DNA from: Afipia clevelandensis ATCC 49720
Lineage (GTDB): Bacteria; Pseudomonadota; Alphaproteobacteria; Rhizobiales; Xanthobacteraceae
DNA length: 64,000 nucleotides
Direction of reading: 5' to 3'
Assembly: GCF_000336555.1 (NCBI RefSeq)
Contig: NZ_KB375281.1
Span: forward strand, 1,406,713 to 1,470,712
Positions 19,220 through 28,859 of this stretch are shown here, in pieces. The position numbers and the translations under genes are program-made. How positions within the stretch are numbered: position 1 is the stretch's first letter; every line of letters starts with the position of its first letter. The notes under the pieces are model-generated. The model was not told the origin of the DNA, searched no databases, and worked only from the letters and a program-made list of their open reading frames with translations.

Positions 19220-20218
19220 TTAACCATGCTGCCCTGCATTCTTCAGCACGAGACACGCCTGCCCGGCGCGCCGGATGCGTTCGCAGAGTTCGTTCGCAGC
19301 AGCTCGCGTGTCCGCGCCGATGCGCACCTGATAAAACGGCCGCGTGCCTCGGCTGCGAAACACCGAACTCAACAGACTGGGATCGCGATCGCCGATCACC
19401 ACACTCAACCGCTTCAAGGAACGGGCATACATCGCCAGCGCCCTGTCGCGCGAAAATCCGGCGGCTAGCTGCACGCCCCAAGGCATCGCCGCCCCGAGCT
19501 TCACGCGCTGCTCAAGCCCGGTGACGAACGGATTTGGCGCGCGCTGCAATAGCGCCATCAGGTCGCGGCACCCTGCCGGCGGCGCGCGATCCTTGATCGC
19601 ACCGCCCTTGCCAACGGCCGCCCAGTCATCGACCGAACTGCCGGTGATGGCATGGACGTAGTTACGCGTTTCGGACGGCATGTAACCCGTGCCGGCCAGC
19701 CACTCCTGCACACGCCGCGGCCCCGCATTATACGCCGCTGCGGCCAGCCCGAGATTGCCGAACTGTTCGCGTAACTCCTGTAGGAATTCAGCGGACTTCG
19801 GCAATGCCTGCACCGAATCGAACGGATCGAGCAATCTCCGCTCGTTCGCGGTGCCGGGCATGAACTGCGCGACACCCTGCGCACGCTGGCCGCTGCGGGT
19901 CATCGGTCCCACCGCATCCGGCTGAAAGCGGCTTTCCTGCCAGATCACGCGCGCGAAGAATTCCAGCGGCAGGCCGTGCGCTGACGCCGCGGATTCGATC
20001 ATCAGGCACATCGCCTCGCGGGCGTTGGCATCTTTGGTGCCAGATGGAGGCTCCGCTGGAGGTTTTGCATCATCCGCACGCGCAGCCGTCGCACTCTCCG
20101 CCGGACTGACCGATGAAGGATCCGGCTTCGCCGCATGTGCCGGAGCCTCGTCACTCCATGCGATTGATGGAATCGCCCAGAGCGCAAAGCCGATCACAAG
20201 GCATGCCGCCAACTTCAT
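19220..20218 (-). CDS. Lytic murein transglycosylase with C-terminal SPOR-like domain
   Basis: Periplasmic enzyme predicted to cleave peptidoglycan glycan strands with 1,6-anhydro end formation. In 332 residues it has a signal peptide (1-22), an Ala/Pro-rich linker (22-62), and an SLT domain (about 75-195) with catalytic Glu95 in WQESRFQ, followed by GVAQFMPGT and AAYNAGP. A C-terminal segment (PFYQVRIGADTR...LCERIRRAGQACLVLKN) resembles a SPOR domain, which binds denuded septal glycan. The frame extends upstream to 20263; the ATG at 20218 starts directly at the signal peptide. Confidence 0.9.
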   Translation of the reverse strand: MKLAACLVIGFALWAIPSIAWSDEAPAHAAKPDPSSVSPAESATAARADDAKPPAEPPSGTKDANAREAMCLMIESAASAHGLPLEFFARVIWQESRFQPDAVGPMTRSGQRAQGVAQFMPGTANERRLLDPFDSVQALPKSAEFLQELREQFGNLGLAAAAYNAGPRRVQEWLAGTGYMPSETRNYVHAITGSSVDDWAAVGKGGAIKDRAPPAGCRDLMALLQRAPNPFVTGLEQRVKLGAAMPWGVQLAAGFSRDRALAMYARSLKRLSVVIGDRDPSLLSSVFRSRGTRPFYQVRIGADTRAAANELCERIRRAGQACLVLKNAGQHG

Positions 20219-20455
20219 CGCAGATACGTCTCTCGTGAGAACATCGACACGCGGATCAATCAACCCGCACGCACCCGCTCAGAAAAACTCACGCTGATCG
20301 GTGGTTGCGAGATGGAGATGATCCATCGCGCGAGCAGAATGCGTGGGACCGATCGCAAAGGATCCGTGGCCATTTACGTTAACAGAACCTTTGGGTTCGC
20401 AGCCATCGCCTCCCTTGGGCCTCTCCCGTAAGTTGAACGCGATTGATTTGCCAGG

Positions 20456-20833
20456 ATGGAAAACGTGGCCACGCTCGACAAACAGGATAGCGCGCCTGAC
20501 AGCGCAGCGTGTGACGAAATTCCGGCAGACCCACATCATCTCGGCCCCGCGACTGAGAATGAGTGCGCAGACGAAAATACCGATAGTCAGTGCGAGTGCA
20601 TCGCCGGCACAGACCAAAGTTCCGATCTCCTGCTCCCCGCTGCTCAACGTGGCGACCGCAAAATCAGGCGGGTTGTTCGCGGGCTGCTGAAGCCCCTGCT
20701 CGCCGTGGCAACAGCCCAGTACGCGATTGTCACCGTGCTCGCCGGGTTGACCGCCTATGCTGTCGCGTCCGGCGCATCGAAGCTCGTCAACGAAAGCCTT
20801 GAATCCGTCATTACGGCCTTGAAGCGGCTCTGA
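20456..20833 (+). CDS. Hypothetical protein with C-terminal membrane helix
   Basis: Possible 125-residue protein. The first two thirds are acidic and Cys-containing (QCECIAG); the end has a hydrophobic stretch VATAQYAIVTVLAGLTAYAVAS that could be one membrane helix, followed by an amphipathic tail. I recognise no family. Support is modest: an ATG with a weak ribosome-binding site (CCAGG) and a terminator 23 bases after the stop. A competing minus-strand frame (20279-20647) looks like a shadow. Confidence 0.5.
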   Translation: MENVATLDKQDSAPDSAACDEIPADPHHLGPATENECADENTDSQCECIAGTDQSSDLLLPAAQRGDRKIRRVVRGLLKPLLAVATAQYAIVTVLAGLTAYAVASGASKLVNESLESVITALKRL

Positions 20834-20855
20834 CCCGGTCGCGCTCCGGTAAACA

Positions 20856-20887
20856 AAAGCCCGACAATCTCGCGATTGCCGGGCTTT
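20856..20887. terminator. Bidirectional terminator between 20456 ORF and clpA
   Basis: A 14-bp stem with one mismatch (20856-20869 with 20874-20887) and a TCGC loop. The minus strand continues into TTTTGTTT, serving clpA; the plus strand has only a short T run. Confidence 0.8.
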
Positions 20888-20908
20888 GCTGTTTCACTGA
20901 CAGCCTGC

Positions 20909-23305
20909 TCAGACCTTCATGAGCGGCTTCGCCGGACCCTTCGGACCATCGCCGCCGCCTTTCGGCTTGCGCGGCGCGGAGCGCTTGCGCGAACCTGGCA
21001 GCTTCTCGGGCTTCGGCGTGACCGGGCCTTCGACAAACTCGAAGCCGATCTTGTCGGTACCCTGCTCGTCCTTCACTAGCACGACACGAACATGTCCGCC
21101 GCCCTTGAGCTTGCCGAACAGCACTTCGTCCGCCAGCGGCTTCTTGACGTGCTCCTGGATGATGCGAGCCATCGGGCGCGCGCCCATCTGTTCGTCATAG
21201 CCGTGCTCGATCAGCCAGGCCTTGGCAGGCTCGGACAGTTCGATGGTCACGTCGCGGTCGGCGAGCTGGGCTTCGAGCTGAAGCACGAACTTCTCGACCA
21301 CCATGCCGATCACGTCGGTGTTCAGATGACCGAACGACACGATGGCATCGAGACGGTTGCGGAACTCCGGCGCGAACTGCCGGTTGATCGCTTCCTGATC
21401 GTCGCCTTCCCGCTTGTTGCGGGTGAAGCCGAAGGCCTGCCGCGCAAGATCGGCCGCGCCCGCATTGGTCGTCATGATGAGGATGACGTTGCGGAAGTTG
21501 ACCTGCTTGCCGTTGTGGTCGGTCAGCTTGCCGTGATCCATGATCTGCAACAGCACGTTGTAGAGATCCGGATGCGCCTTCTCGATTTCGTCAAGCAGCA
21601 CCACGCAATGCGGATGCTGGTCAACGCCATCGGTCAGGAGGCCACCCTGATCGAAGCCGACATAGCCCGGAGGCGCGCCGATCAGACGCGAGACCGTATG
21701 GCGCTCCATATACTCCGACATATCGAAGCGGATCAGTTCGACGCCGAGCGACGCTGCGAGCTGCTTGGCGACTTCGGTCTTGCCGACGCCGGTCGGACCC
21801 GAGAAGAGGTACGAGCCGATCGGCTTCTCCGGTTCGCGCAGGCCCGCGCGGGCGAGCTTGATCGACGCAGCCAAAGCCTCGATGGCCTTGTCCTGTCCGA
21901 ACACCGTGCGCTTGAGCGTCGTCTCGAGATGCTTGAGCACCTCGGCGTCGTCCTTGGAAACCGACTTCGGCGGAATCCGCGCCATCGTCGCGATGGTGGT
22001 CTCGATTTCCTTGATGCCGATGGTCTTCTTGCGCTTGTTCTCCGGTACCAGCATTTGCGCCGCGCCCGACTCGTCGATCACGTCGATCGCCTTGTCCGGC
22101 AGCTTGCGGTCATGGATGTAGCGCGCCGAAAGATTCACCGCCGCCTCGATGGCGTCGTTGGTGTATTTCAGCTTGTGATAATCCTCGAAATACGGCTTGA
22201 GGCCCTTGAGAATGCCGATCGCGTCTTCAACCGTCGGCTCGTTGACATCGATCTTCTGGAACCGGCGCACCAGCGCGCGGTCCTTCTCGAAGTGCTGCCG
22301 GTATTCCTTGTAGGTGGTCGACCCCATGCAGCGGATCGTGCCGGAGGCCAGCGCTGGCTTCAGCAGATTGGACGCATCCATCGCGCCGCCGGAGGTCGCC
22401 CCCGCGCCGATCACGGTGTGGATTTCGTCAATGAACAGAATCGCATTGGGATGCGCTTCCAGCTCCTTGATGACCTGCTTCAGCCGTTCCTCGAAATCGC
22501 CGCGATAGCGCGTGCCGGCCAGCAGCGTGCCCATGTCGAGCGAGAACACAGTGGCCGCGGCTAGTACCTCGGGCACTTCGCTGTCGACAATGCGCTTGGC
22601 GAGACCTTCGGCGATCGCGGTCTTGCCGACGCCGGCTTCGCCGACGAACAGCGGATTGTTCTTCTGGCGGCGGCACAGCACCTGGATGGCGCGGTTGATC
22701 TCGGCGTTGCGGCCGATCACCGGGTCGATCTTGCCGTCGCGCGCCTTCTTGTTGAGGTTGACGCAATAGGTTTCGAGCGCCTCCCCCTTCTTCTTCGCGT
22801 CGTCGTTGCCCTTCGCGTCGGCTTCCTCATCGACGCCGCGGACCGGCCGCGCCTCGGAGACGCCGGGACGCTTGGCAATGCCATGGCTGATGTAGTTCAC
22901 CGCGTCGTAGCGCGTCATGTCCTGCTCCTGCAGGAAATAAGCCGCATGGCTCTCGCGCTCCGCGAAGATCGCGATCAGCACGTTGGCGCCGGTGACCTCC
23001 TCGCGGCCGGACGACTGGACATGGATCACCGCGCGCTGGACGACGCGCTGGAATCCGGCGGTCGGCTTGGCGTCGTCGGAGCCTTCGGCCACCAGATTTT
23101 CAAATTCGGTTTCGAGATAATTGACCAGGCTGCCGCGCAGTTTGTCGAGATCGACGCTGCAGGCCCGCATCACCGCGGCCGCGTCCGAGTCATCGATCAG
23201 CGAAAGCAGCAGATGTTCGAGTGTCGCATACTGATGGTGCCGCTCGTTGGCGATGGCCAGCGCGCGGTGCAGGGATTGTTCAAGGCTCTGAGAGAAAGTC
23301 GGCAT
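20909..23305 (-). CDS. clpA: ATP-dependent Clp protease ATP-binding subunit ClpA
   Basis: AAA+ unfoldase that feeds substrates, including N-end-rule proteins handed over by ClpS, into ClpP. In 798 residues it has an N-domain with two Clp_N repeats (1-145). AAA-1 follows with Walker A GEAGVGKT and Walker B ILFIDEIH, then AAA-2 with GPTGVGKT and [11 protein letters not shown]. An IGF/IGL-type ClpP loop is expected near residue 620. The end is a Lys/Arg/Gly-rich tail of about 35 residues ([13 protein letters not shown]) that is longer than in E. coli. It lies 129 bases downstream of clpS on the same strand. Confidence 0.97.
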   Translation of the reverse strand: MPTFSQSLEQSLHRALAIANERHHQYATLEHLLLSLIDDSDAAAVMRACSVDLDKLRGSLVNYLETEFENLVAEGSDDAKPTAGFQRVVQRAVIHVQSSGREEVTGANVLIAIFAERESHAAYFLQEQDMTRYDAVNYISHGIAKRPGVSEARPVRGVDEEADAKGNDDAKKKGEALETYCVNLNKKARDGKIDPVIGRNAEINRAIQVLCRRQKNNPLFVGEAGVGKTAIAEGLAKRIVDSEVPEVLAAATVFSLDMGTLLAGTRYRGDFEERLKQVIKELEAHPNAILFIDEIHTVIGAGATSGGAMDASNLLKPALASGTIRCMGSTTYKEYRQHFEKDRALVRRFQKIDVNEPTVEDAIGILKGLKPYFEDYHKLKYTNDAIEAAVNLSARYIHDRKLPDKAIDVIDESGAAQMLVPENKRKKTIGIKEIETTIATMARIPPKSVSKDDAEVLKHLETTLKRTVFGQDKAIEALAASIKLARAGLREPEKPIGSYLFSGPTGVGKTEVAKQLAASLGVELIRFDMSEYMERHTVSRLIGAPPGYVGFDQGGLLTDGVDQHPHCVVLLDEIEKAHPDLYNVLLQIMDHGKLTDHNGKQVNFRNVILIMTTNAGAADLARQAFGFTRNKREGDDQEAINRQFAPEFRNRLDAIVSFGHLNTDVIGMVVEKFVLQLEAQLADRDVTIELSEPAKAWLIEHGYDEQMGARPMARIIQEHVKKPLADEVLFGKLKGGGHVRVVLVKDEQGTDKIGFEFVEGPVTPKPEKLPGSRKRSAPRKPKGGGDGPKGPAKPLMKV

Positions 23306-23434
23306 TCGCGTCCCTTATGGCCCCCGCCACTTCAACTTTGATCGTTCGTCGTCCGGTCCGGCTTGATCAGTTCCTGCAACCTGTTCGTACTCTCCAAGTC
23401 TCTTCCGGTTCCCCAACCGGGCGAGACTCAAATG

Positions 23435-23767
23435 CTACTTCTTTTCCATCACGCATTGCAAAGGATGCTGGTGTTTTCGTGCGAAGTCCATCACCTGTGT
23501 CACTTTCGTTTCCGCGATCTCATACGTAAAAACGCCACACTCGCCGATGCCGTGATGATGAACATGCAACATGATCGTGGTGGCGGCTTCAACATCCTTG
23601 TTGAAGAATTTCTCCAGAACATGGACCACGAATTCCATCGGCGTGTAGTCATCGTTCAGGATCAGCACCCGATAAAGGTTCGGCTTCTTGGTCTTCGGCT
23701 TGACCTTGGTGATGACGGATGTCCCCGGCCCACCCCGTCCCTCGTTGCCGTTGTCGTCCTTGCTCAT
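23435..23767 (-). CDS. clpS: ClpS adaptor protein
   Basis: Adaptor that binds N-degron substrates and the ClpA N-domain. It has 110 residues with a flexible N-terminus (about 1-28) and then the conserved core [21 protein letters not shown]. The N-degron pocket residues are visible: N38, D39, D40 and the His in the IMLHVHHHG region. The frame runs upstream to 23848, but the ATG at 23767 gives the usual length. Upstream position to clpA on the same strand is the standard arrangement. Confidence 0.95.
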   Translation of the reverse strand: MSKDDNGNEGRGGPGTSVITKVKPKTKKPNLYRVLILNDDYTPMEFVVHVLEKFFNKDVEAATTIMLHVHHHGIGECGVFTYEIAETKVTQVMDFARKHQHPLQCVMEKK

Positions 23768-24445
23768 GCGCGGATGGACGCTGGCGAGACGTGCGCCGAA
23801 TGGCTCTGGCGCGGTGACTGGTTCCGGATATGACGGCGCGTGCAGCATGGCTCGAGAGTTCAGAATTTCCGCAAAAACGGCCTTCCGGCGACGAAGTACC
23901 CCCGCCGGACAGCATGAATGACATTAACAATATGGGTCGGCTCCCGCTCCCCCGCAAGCACACTGTTACCGGCTGAAAATGGGCGTGGAAAACTGCGCCG
24001 CGCTCGTGCAGCCGCTGCCTTTGGTTAATGCAAATCGTGGAAATTCTCGCCGAATGCGATGCCCGCTGTTGAGGCGGTATTGACAATAGGAACCGATTGA
24101 GGGGCTAAAACCGGCAATTTATGGGGCTTTTTACGTAAGTCGGCGCCGCCTTTTACCGCCCTTTCATTGCGCCCTTCTACGACATGGCAGGACCCATTTC
24201 TGGTGACCGCCATGACCATTGCATCGTTTTTCAAGCGCCTTGCGATCTCGCACTCCGCCGATGCGGCAGGAGAATCGTTAAAATCCGAACGAAACGGGAT
24301 ACCCGGCCTTTACGCTGAAACCGGCCCGGTGGCCTCGCCGGGGCCGTTTGCCTCAGGTGTACCCGTTATTCATCGCAGCACTTTACTACCTCTTCACGCC
24401 TGCAGCCTATCTCGCGTTCCAGAACCTCCATTGTCTGGTGACGTC
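23768..24445. other. Long divergent intergenic region clpS / TadG-like gene
   Basis: 678 bases with no gene I would defend. The TadG frame stays open upstream to 24167, but that stretch lacks any domain and is read as leader. The candidate promoter at 24080-24111 is the only feature seen. Confidence 0.55.
24080..24111 (+). promoter_or_regulatory. Putative housekeeping promoter of the TadG-like gene
   Basis: TTGACA at 24080-24085 and GCTAAAAC at 24104-24111. The latter exactly matches the alphaproteobacterial -10 consensus GCTAWAWC. If used, it would give a 5' leader of about 330 bases. Confidence 0.4.
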
Positions 24446-25822
24446 ATGACCGATGCATCAATGTTCAGCCGGCTTCGCGGATCGCTCGCACGCTTCCGCC
24501 ACGCGCAGGGCGGCAATGTCGCCGTGCTGTTCGGTATCGCGATCGTGCCGATTCTCGGGTTTGTGGGCGCGGCGGTCGACTACACCCGCGTCAACAACGC
24601 CCGCACAGCCATGCAGACGGCCCTCGATACTGCGGCCCTGATGATTTCCAGGGACGCCGCCGGGCTGACCGCGGCACAGATTACCCAGAAGGCAAACGAT
24701 TACTTCAACGCCCTCTACAAGCATCCCGAAGCGCAAAATGTTGTCGTCACGGCCACATACACCAACAGCGCTGCCGCCGGCTCCAAGATCGTGCTGAACG
24801 GATCGGGCACCATGAATACCGACTTCATGAAAGTGGTCGGCTATCCGAACCTCGATTTCGGCGCCAGTTCGACCACCGTCTGGGGCACCACCAAGCTGCG
24901 CGTCGCGCTGGCGCTGGACAATACCGGATCGATGGCGAGTTCGGGCAAGATGGCTGCGCTGAAAACGGCAGCGAAGAGCCTGATCGACCAGATGCAGACC
25001 GCTGCGAAGACCAACGGCGACGTCTACATCTCCATCATTCCGTTCGCCAAGGACGTCAACGTGAGCAGCATCGCGACCACGAGCACGAAGTGGCTCCGCT
25101 TTGATCTTGGTCAGTGTACCAAATCATCTGGTTGGTATGGTTCGACCACGCTGGGTTTCATGACGCAGACCGACTGCAACAACCAGGGGGGCGATAACTG
25201 GACCCAGGTGACAAAGAGCGGCTGGACCGGCTGCGTCTCGGACCGCTACGACACGCCTACCGCCTATGACACGTTGAGCACGGAGCCGTTCAGCAACACG
25301 CAGACTGCGGGCAACACTGCGAAACGCAACACCCAGTTCCCGGCGGAAAACTATTCCGACTGTCCGACGTCGATCCTGCCTTTGACGTATGACTGGACGG
25401 CCCTGAAGAACAAGGTCGACGCGATGCAGCCGCAGGGCAACACCAACCAGGCCATTGGCATGGCATGGGCGTGGCTGTCCCTGCTGCAGCAAGATCCGTT
25501 CAATGCGCCGGCCGAGGATACCAACTACAAGTATACGAAGGCCATCATCCTGCTGTCGGACGGCGACAACACGCAGAACCGCAACAGCTCCAGCGTGTCG
25601 GCGATCGACGCCCGGCAGCGCCTGCTCTGCGACAATGCGAAGGCCGCCGGCATCACGATCTATACGATCCAGGTGAACACGAACAACGACAACACATCGA
25701 GCGTGATGTCGTACTGCGCAAGCAGCACCAGCAACTACTTCGCAACCACGAGCGCCAGCGGCATCAACACCGCGTTCAGTTCGATCGGCTCGGCGCTGTC
25801 GAAACTGCGCATCGCCAAATAA
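24446..25822 (+). CDS. TadE/TadG-family pilus-associated protein with VWA domain
   Basis: Protein of 458 residues with an N-terminal TadE/G-type prepilin-like helix (QGGNVAVLFGIAIVPILGFVGAAVDY, about 20-45), then a von Willebrand A domain from about 150. The metal-site motif is DNTGSM (D-x-T/S-x-S form), later IILLSDGDN. Cysteines in the middle insert (for example QCTKSS, DCNNQ, GCVSD) may form disulfides in the periplasm. TadG proteins sit with the Flp pilus apparatus, but no other tad gene is in the window. The ATG at 24446 places the helix at the usual distance from the N-terminus. A terminator follows at 25846. Confidence 0.85.
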   Translation: MTDASMFSRLRGSLARFRHAQGGNVAVLFGIAIVPILGFVGAAVDYTRVNNARTAMQTALDTAALMISRDAAGLTAAQITQKANDYFNALYKHPEAQNVVVTATYTNSAAAGSKIVLNGSGTMNTDFMKVVGYPNLDFGASSTTVWGTTKLRVALALDNTGSMASSGKMAALKTAAKSLIDQMQTAAKTNGDVYISIIPFAKDVNVSSIATTSTKWLRFDLGQCTKSSGWYGSTTLGFMTQTDCNNQGGDNWTQVTKSGWTGCVSDRYDTPTAYDTLSTEPFSNTQTAGNTAKRNTQFPAENYSDCPTSILPLTYDWTALKNKVDAMQPQGNTNQAIGMAWAWLSLLQQDPFNAPAEDTNYKYTKAIILLSDGDNTQNRNSSSVSAIDARQRLLCDNAKAAGITIYTIQVNTNNDNTSSVMSYCASSTSNYFATTSASGINTAFSSIGSALSKLRIAK

Positions 25823-25845
25823 CAGGCGGCATGCACCACACAATA

Positions 25846-25873
25846 AAAAAGCCCGGCTTGCGCCGGGCTTTTT
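25846..25873. terminator. Bidirectional terminator, TadG-like gene / phasin
   Basis: Perfect 7-bp GC stem GCCCGGC/GCCGGGC flanked by A and T runs (AAAAA before, TTTTT after), so it can stop transcription from both convergent genes. Confidence 0.9.
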
Positions 25874-25892
25874 CGTTGCCGAGAACCGCGAG

Positions 25893-26231
25893 TTAGTGAG
25901 CGGTCGGCGAAACCTTGGCGACCAGACCCTCGAACGGCTTGAAAGCCTGCTTGGCGAGATCGGTGTAAAGCTCGCCGATCTTCTGCGACTCGGAGACGAA
26001 GGTCTCGTAGGACGTCTTGGCGTATTCGGTCTGCAGTTCGATCGCCTTTTCGATCGACTTCACGCCGGACAGCTTCTCGACGAAGCTCTTGGTGTCCTCG
26101 AACGACTTCTTGGCGTATTCGCCGTATGCATTCGCGATCGACTGCCAGCCGCTCGAGAAACTGTTGGCGGATGCAACCGCTGCGTCGAACTGCTCTTTGC
26201 CGAACTGCTGAAACTCTTCAACCTTGACCAT
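25893..26231 (-). CDS. Phasin family protein
   Basis: Small amphipathic helical protein of 112 residues that coats polyhydroxyalkanoate granules (phasin_2 type). Typical features are FQQFGKEQFDAAVASANSFSSGWQSIANAYGEYAKKSFED and few Cys or Pro. The frame is open upstream to 26321; the ATG at 26231 (MVKVEEFQQF) matches the family start. The upstream region holds a TTGTGCG-T-CGCACAA palindrome that may be an operator (26338-26352). Confidence 0.9.
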   Translation of the reverse strand: MVKVEEFQQFGKEQFDAAVASANSFSSGWQSIANAYGEYAKKSFEDTKSFVEKLSGVKSIEKAIELQTEYAKTSYETFVSESQKIGELYTDLAKQAFKPFEGLVAKVSPTAH

Positions 26232-26633
26232 TACGGAGTGTCCTTTTCCCAGACTGTTGACCTGCACGCGCCGGGAGGTACCCGGCTCCCTAACCACGAC
26301 CTTAGTATTACTGCAGCGCACAAATAAGTCAAGAATCTTGTGCGTCGCACAATCTTCTTAAATCCGAGACAAATCCTGCAAACGCCGGAAACATTTGCTT
26401 AACCCTTTTGAAACCGTCGCCACCTAATTTGATTCCCTGTGGCTTTTTGCGCTTTTGCAGAAACGGGAAAAGCCTTGCGGTTCCAGTAGCTTACCTGAAT
26501 GCCTCCAATGGCGGGTAATGGCCCCTCGGATCCGCTACTTCGCATGGACGACGCGGCCCGAAGATTGGCCGCGGCCGGACCAAATTTGGCCTCAGAACGA
26601 GGCGAATAGACTGGGAATCGGACGGGGAAATTC
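26232..26633. other. Divergent promoter region, phasin / D,D-carboxypeptidase
   Basis: 402 bases without a gene. It holds the putative phasin operator at 26338-26352 with a related half-site CGCACAA at 26317-26323. No clear -10/-35 pair could be assigned to the carboxypeptidase gene. Confidence 0.5.
26338..26352 (-). promoter_or_regulatory. Putative PhaR-type operator upstream of phasin gene
   Basis: Perfect 15-base dyad TTGTGCG-T-CGCACAA, with a second CGCACAA half-site at 26317-26323, about 85-120 bases upstream of the phasin ATG. PhaR repressors bind TGC-rich dyads ahead of phasin genes; assignment to PhaR is inference. Confidence 0.45.
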
Positions 26634-28571
26634 ATGCTTGGGGTCAAATCGTCAGCGTCGCTGCGCGCGCTTGGTCTTTGTCTTCTCGGCGTCGCCACTG
26701 TCTCCGTGGCCGTCACCTTCACCCTCGACACAGCGGATGCGCGCCGGCGTCACCGCCATCGCAGCCACGCTGTCTCCAGCTACAACCCTGCCTTCTCCTC
26801 CATCATCGTCGACGCGAACTCCGGCAGCACGCTTCAGGCCACCAGCGCCGACAGCCTGCGCCATCCCGCCTCGCTCACCAAGATCATGACGCTGTACCTG
26901 CTGTTTGAGCAGCTCGAGAGCGGCAAACTCAAGCTCGATACGCCGATGGACGTATCGGTTCACGCTTCGCAGCAGGCGCCAACCAAGCTCGGCCTGCGGC
27001 CCGGCCAGACCATCCGTGTCGAGGATGCGATCAAGGGCCTCGTCACCCGCTCGGCCAACGACGCCGCAGTCGTGATCGCGGAAACGCTGGCCGGCGACGA
27101 AGACGATTTCGCCAAGGTGATGACGCGCAAGGCGCGCGCGCTCGGCATGAGCAAGACCGTTTACAAGAACGCCTCGGGCCTGCCGGATGACTCCCAGGTC
27201 ACCACCGCGCGCGATCAGGCAACCCTCGGACGCGCCATTCAGGACCGCTTCCCGCGATACTACCGCTACTTCGCCACCGAGGCCTTCAACTACAAGGGCC
27301 GTTCGATCCGCAACCACAACAAGCTGCTGGGCCGGGTCGAAGGCGTTGACGGCATCAAGACCGGTTATACCCGCGCGTCGGGCTTCAACCTTGTGACGTC
27401 GATGAAGCGCGGCAACCGCTATATCGTCGGCGTGGTGATGGGCGGCCGCAGCGGCGGCTCGCGCGATGCCATCATGCGCAACCTGCTCGCCGAGCATCTC
27501 GATGAAGCCGCGACCCGGCGCACGGTCGCAGCGATCACCGAACGCAACGTCAGCAGCAAGGTCGCCAGCGCGGACGACGGCGACGAAACCGAGACCAACG
27601 CCCGCGCCGCAGCGCCGGTCGTTCAGGTCCAGGGCGCCATCAAGGTCGCCTCCACGGCGCCGGAGCCCGTTCCGCTTCCGATGCCGCGCGCGCCCGTCGC
27701 TTCCGCCAAAGCCGTGGAAGCCGTCGAGAAGCAGGACAAGCCGGCTCCCGCTCCGCTCACCAGTGGTGTGATTGCGGCGCAGACGATGGCAGCCATCCCC
27801 GGCTCCGCCGAACCCATGACCCCGGTGCGCGTCAAGACGGTTCAGGTTCGCATGGGCCAGACCAGGGTTGCGTCGGCTGCGCCTGGCCACGCGCCGGTTG
27901 CCACCAGCGCCATTCCTCCGATCCGCACCGAGGTCGCGGAAACCTCGAAGGCGGTTGTCGCCAGGGCCGAGATCAAGGCTGAAGCCAAACCCGAGGTGAA
28001 GGCCGCCGATCGCCGCGCCGAACCATGGCCTGTCGCCAGCGCCCAGCCTGCCGGTGATTTTCCCGCTCCTCTGCCCGCCCAGCCCAAGACCAGCAACGGC
28101 ATCGGACAGGGCATTATCGGCGCGGTGCCGGCTCCCGCCCCGTCGGTACAGACAGCGGCTTATTCAGACCCGTCTCGCGGCGCGCCCCCCACGACCCTCG
28201 GCGCACAGGCCGCAGCGCTTCACACATCGGCCATTCCTCAACAGCCCGTGCAGCAGGCTGCGCCGGCGCCCGCTCCGCAGCCGGTACAGGCGATCCAGCA
28301 TAACGGCGCGATCAAGGCCACCGCCCGCTCCGGCTGGATCATTCAGGTCGGCGCACTCGAAACCGAAAGCGAAGCCCGCCAGCGGCTCAACGTCGCACGC
28401 GGCAACGCCAGCAAGTTGCTCGGTGACGCCGAGCAGTTCACGGAGACGGTCTCGAAGGGCAACAAGACGCTCTATCGCGCACGCTTCGCCGGCCTCAATC
28501 AGGACTCCGCCGAGGCAGCATGCCGCACGCTGAAGCGCTCCGACATTTCCTGCATCGCCATCAGGAACTGA
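26634..28571 (+). CDS. D-alanyl-D-alanine carboxypeptidase with C-terminal SPOR domain
   Basis: Periplasmic penicillin-binding protein (S11 family) that trims the terminal D-Ala of peptidoglycan stem peptides. In 645 residues it has an N-terminal signal/anchor (10-36) and the active-site triad motifs SLTK (Ser80, Lys83), SAN (140-142) and KTG (242-244). A long Ala/Pro-rich linker (about 310-565) leads to a SPOR domain (about 568-645, SGWIIQVGALETESEARQRL...). The SPOR domain would target it to the division septum. This fusion is characteristic of Rhizobiales. A terminator follows at 28601. Confidence 0.93.
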   Translation: MLGVKSSASLRALGLCLLGVATVSVAVTFTLDTADARRRHRHRSHAVSSYNPAFSSIIVDANSGSTLQATSADSLRHPASLTKIMTLYLLFEQLESGKLKLDTPMDVSVHASQQAPTKLGLRPGQTIRVEDAIKGLVTRSANDAAVVIAETLAGDEDDFAKVMTRKARALGMSKTVYKNASGLPDDSQVTTARDQATLGRAIQDRFPRYYRYFATEAFNYKGRSIRNHNKLLGRVEGVDGIKTGYTRASGFNLVTSMKRGNRYIVGVVMGGRSGGSRDAIMRNLLAEHLDEAATRRTVAAITERNVSSKVASADDGDETETNARAAAPVVQVQGAIKVASTAPEPVPLPMPRAPVASAKAVEAVEKQDKPAPAPLTSGVIAAQTMAAIPGSAEPMTPVRVKTVQVRMGQTRVASAAPGHAPVATSAIPPIRTEVAETSKAVVARAEIKAEAKPEVKAADRRAEPWPVASAQPAGDFPAPLPAQPKTSNGIGQGIIGAVPAPAPSVQTAAYSDPSRGAPPTTLGAQAAALHTSAIPQQPVQQAAPAPAPQPVQAIQHNGAIKATARSGWIIQVGALETESEARQRLNVARGNASKLLGDAEQFTETVSKGNKTLYRARFAGLNQDSAEAACRTLKRSDISCIAIRN

Positions 28572-28600
28572 TCGCGAGTCCCTACTCACAAACTCCCGAA

Positions 28601-28630
28601 AAAGCCCGCGGCTCAACCCGCGGGCTTTTT
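28601..28630 (+). terminator. Terminator of the D,D-carboxypeptidase gene
   Basis: Perfect 11-bp stem AAAGCCCGCGG/CCGCGGGCTTT around a 6-base loop, continued by TT, about 30 bases after the stop. Confidence 0.9.
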
Positions 28631-28859
28631 CATTGCCAGAGGCACGAACGAGAAACGCGGCAACCGCTGCACCAGGCACCCGCGTGCGCTCGACAACTTT
28701 TTATCGAGCCGGAAGCGGATTCAACGAATTTTCAAGACTTGGTCTCTAAAACATTAACTGCGGGATTGATCACGCCGGACAACGGCGGGCGACTGCAGGG
28801 GCATCAAACGGAAGGACGAAGGCCGCGCTCGGCTTGTGGCGTAATGTTGCGTGCTGGAG

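Noticed and set aside
20279-20647. Minus-strand ORF of 122 codons overlapping the 20456 ORF
   Set aside because: No recognisable domain or ribosome-binding site; the plus-strand frame has a membrane helix and a terminator.
24167-24445. Extended N-terminus of the TadG-like protein
   Set aside because: The frame is open but codes 93 residues without any domain; the TadG membrane helix should be near the N-terminus, so the ATG at 24446 was used.
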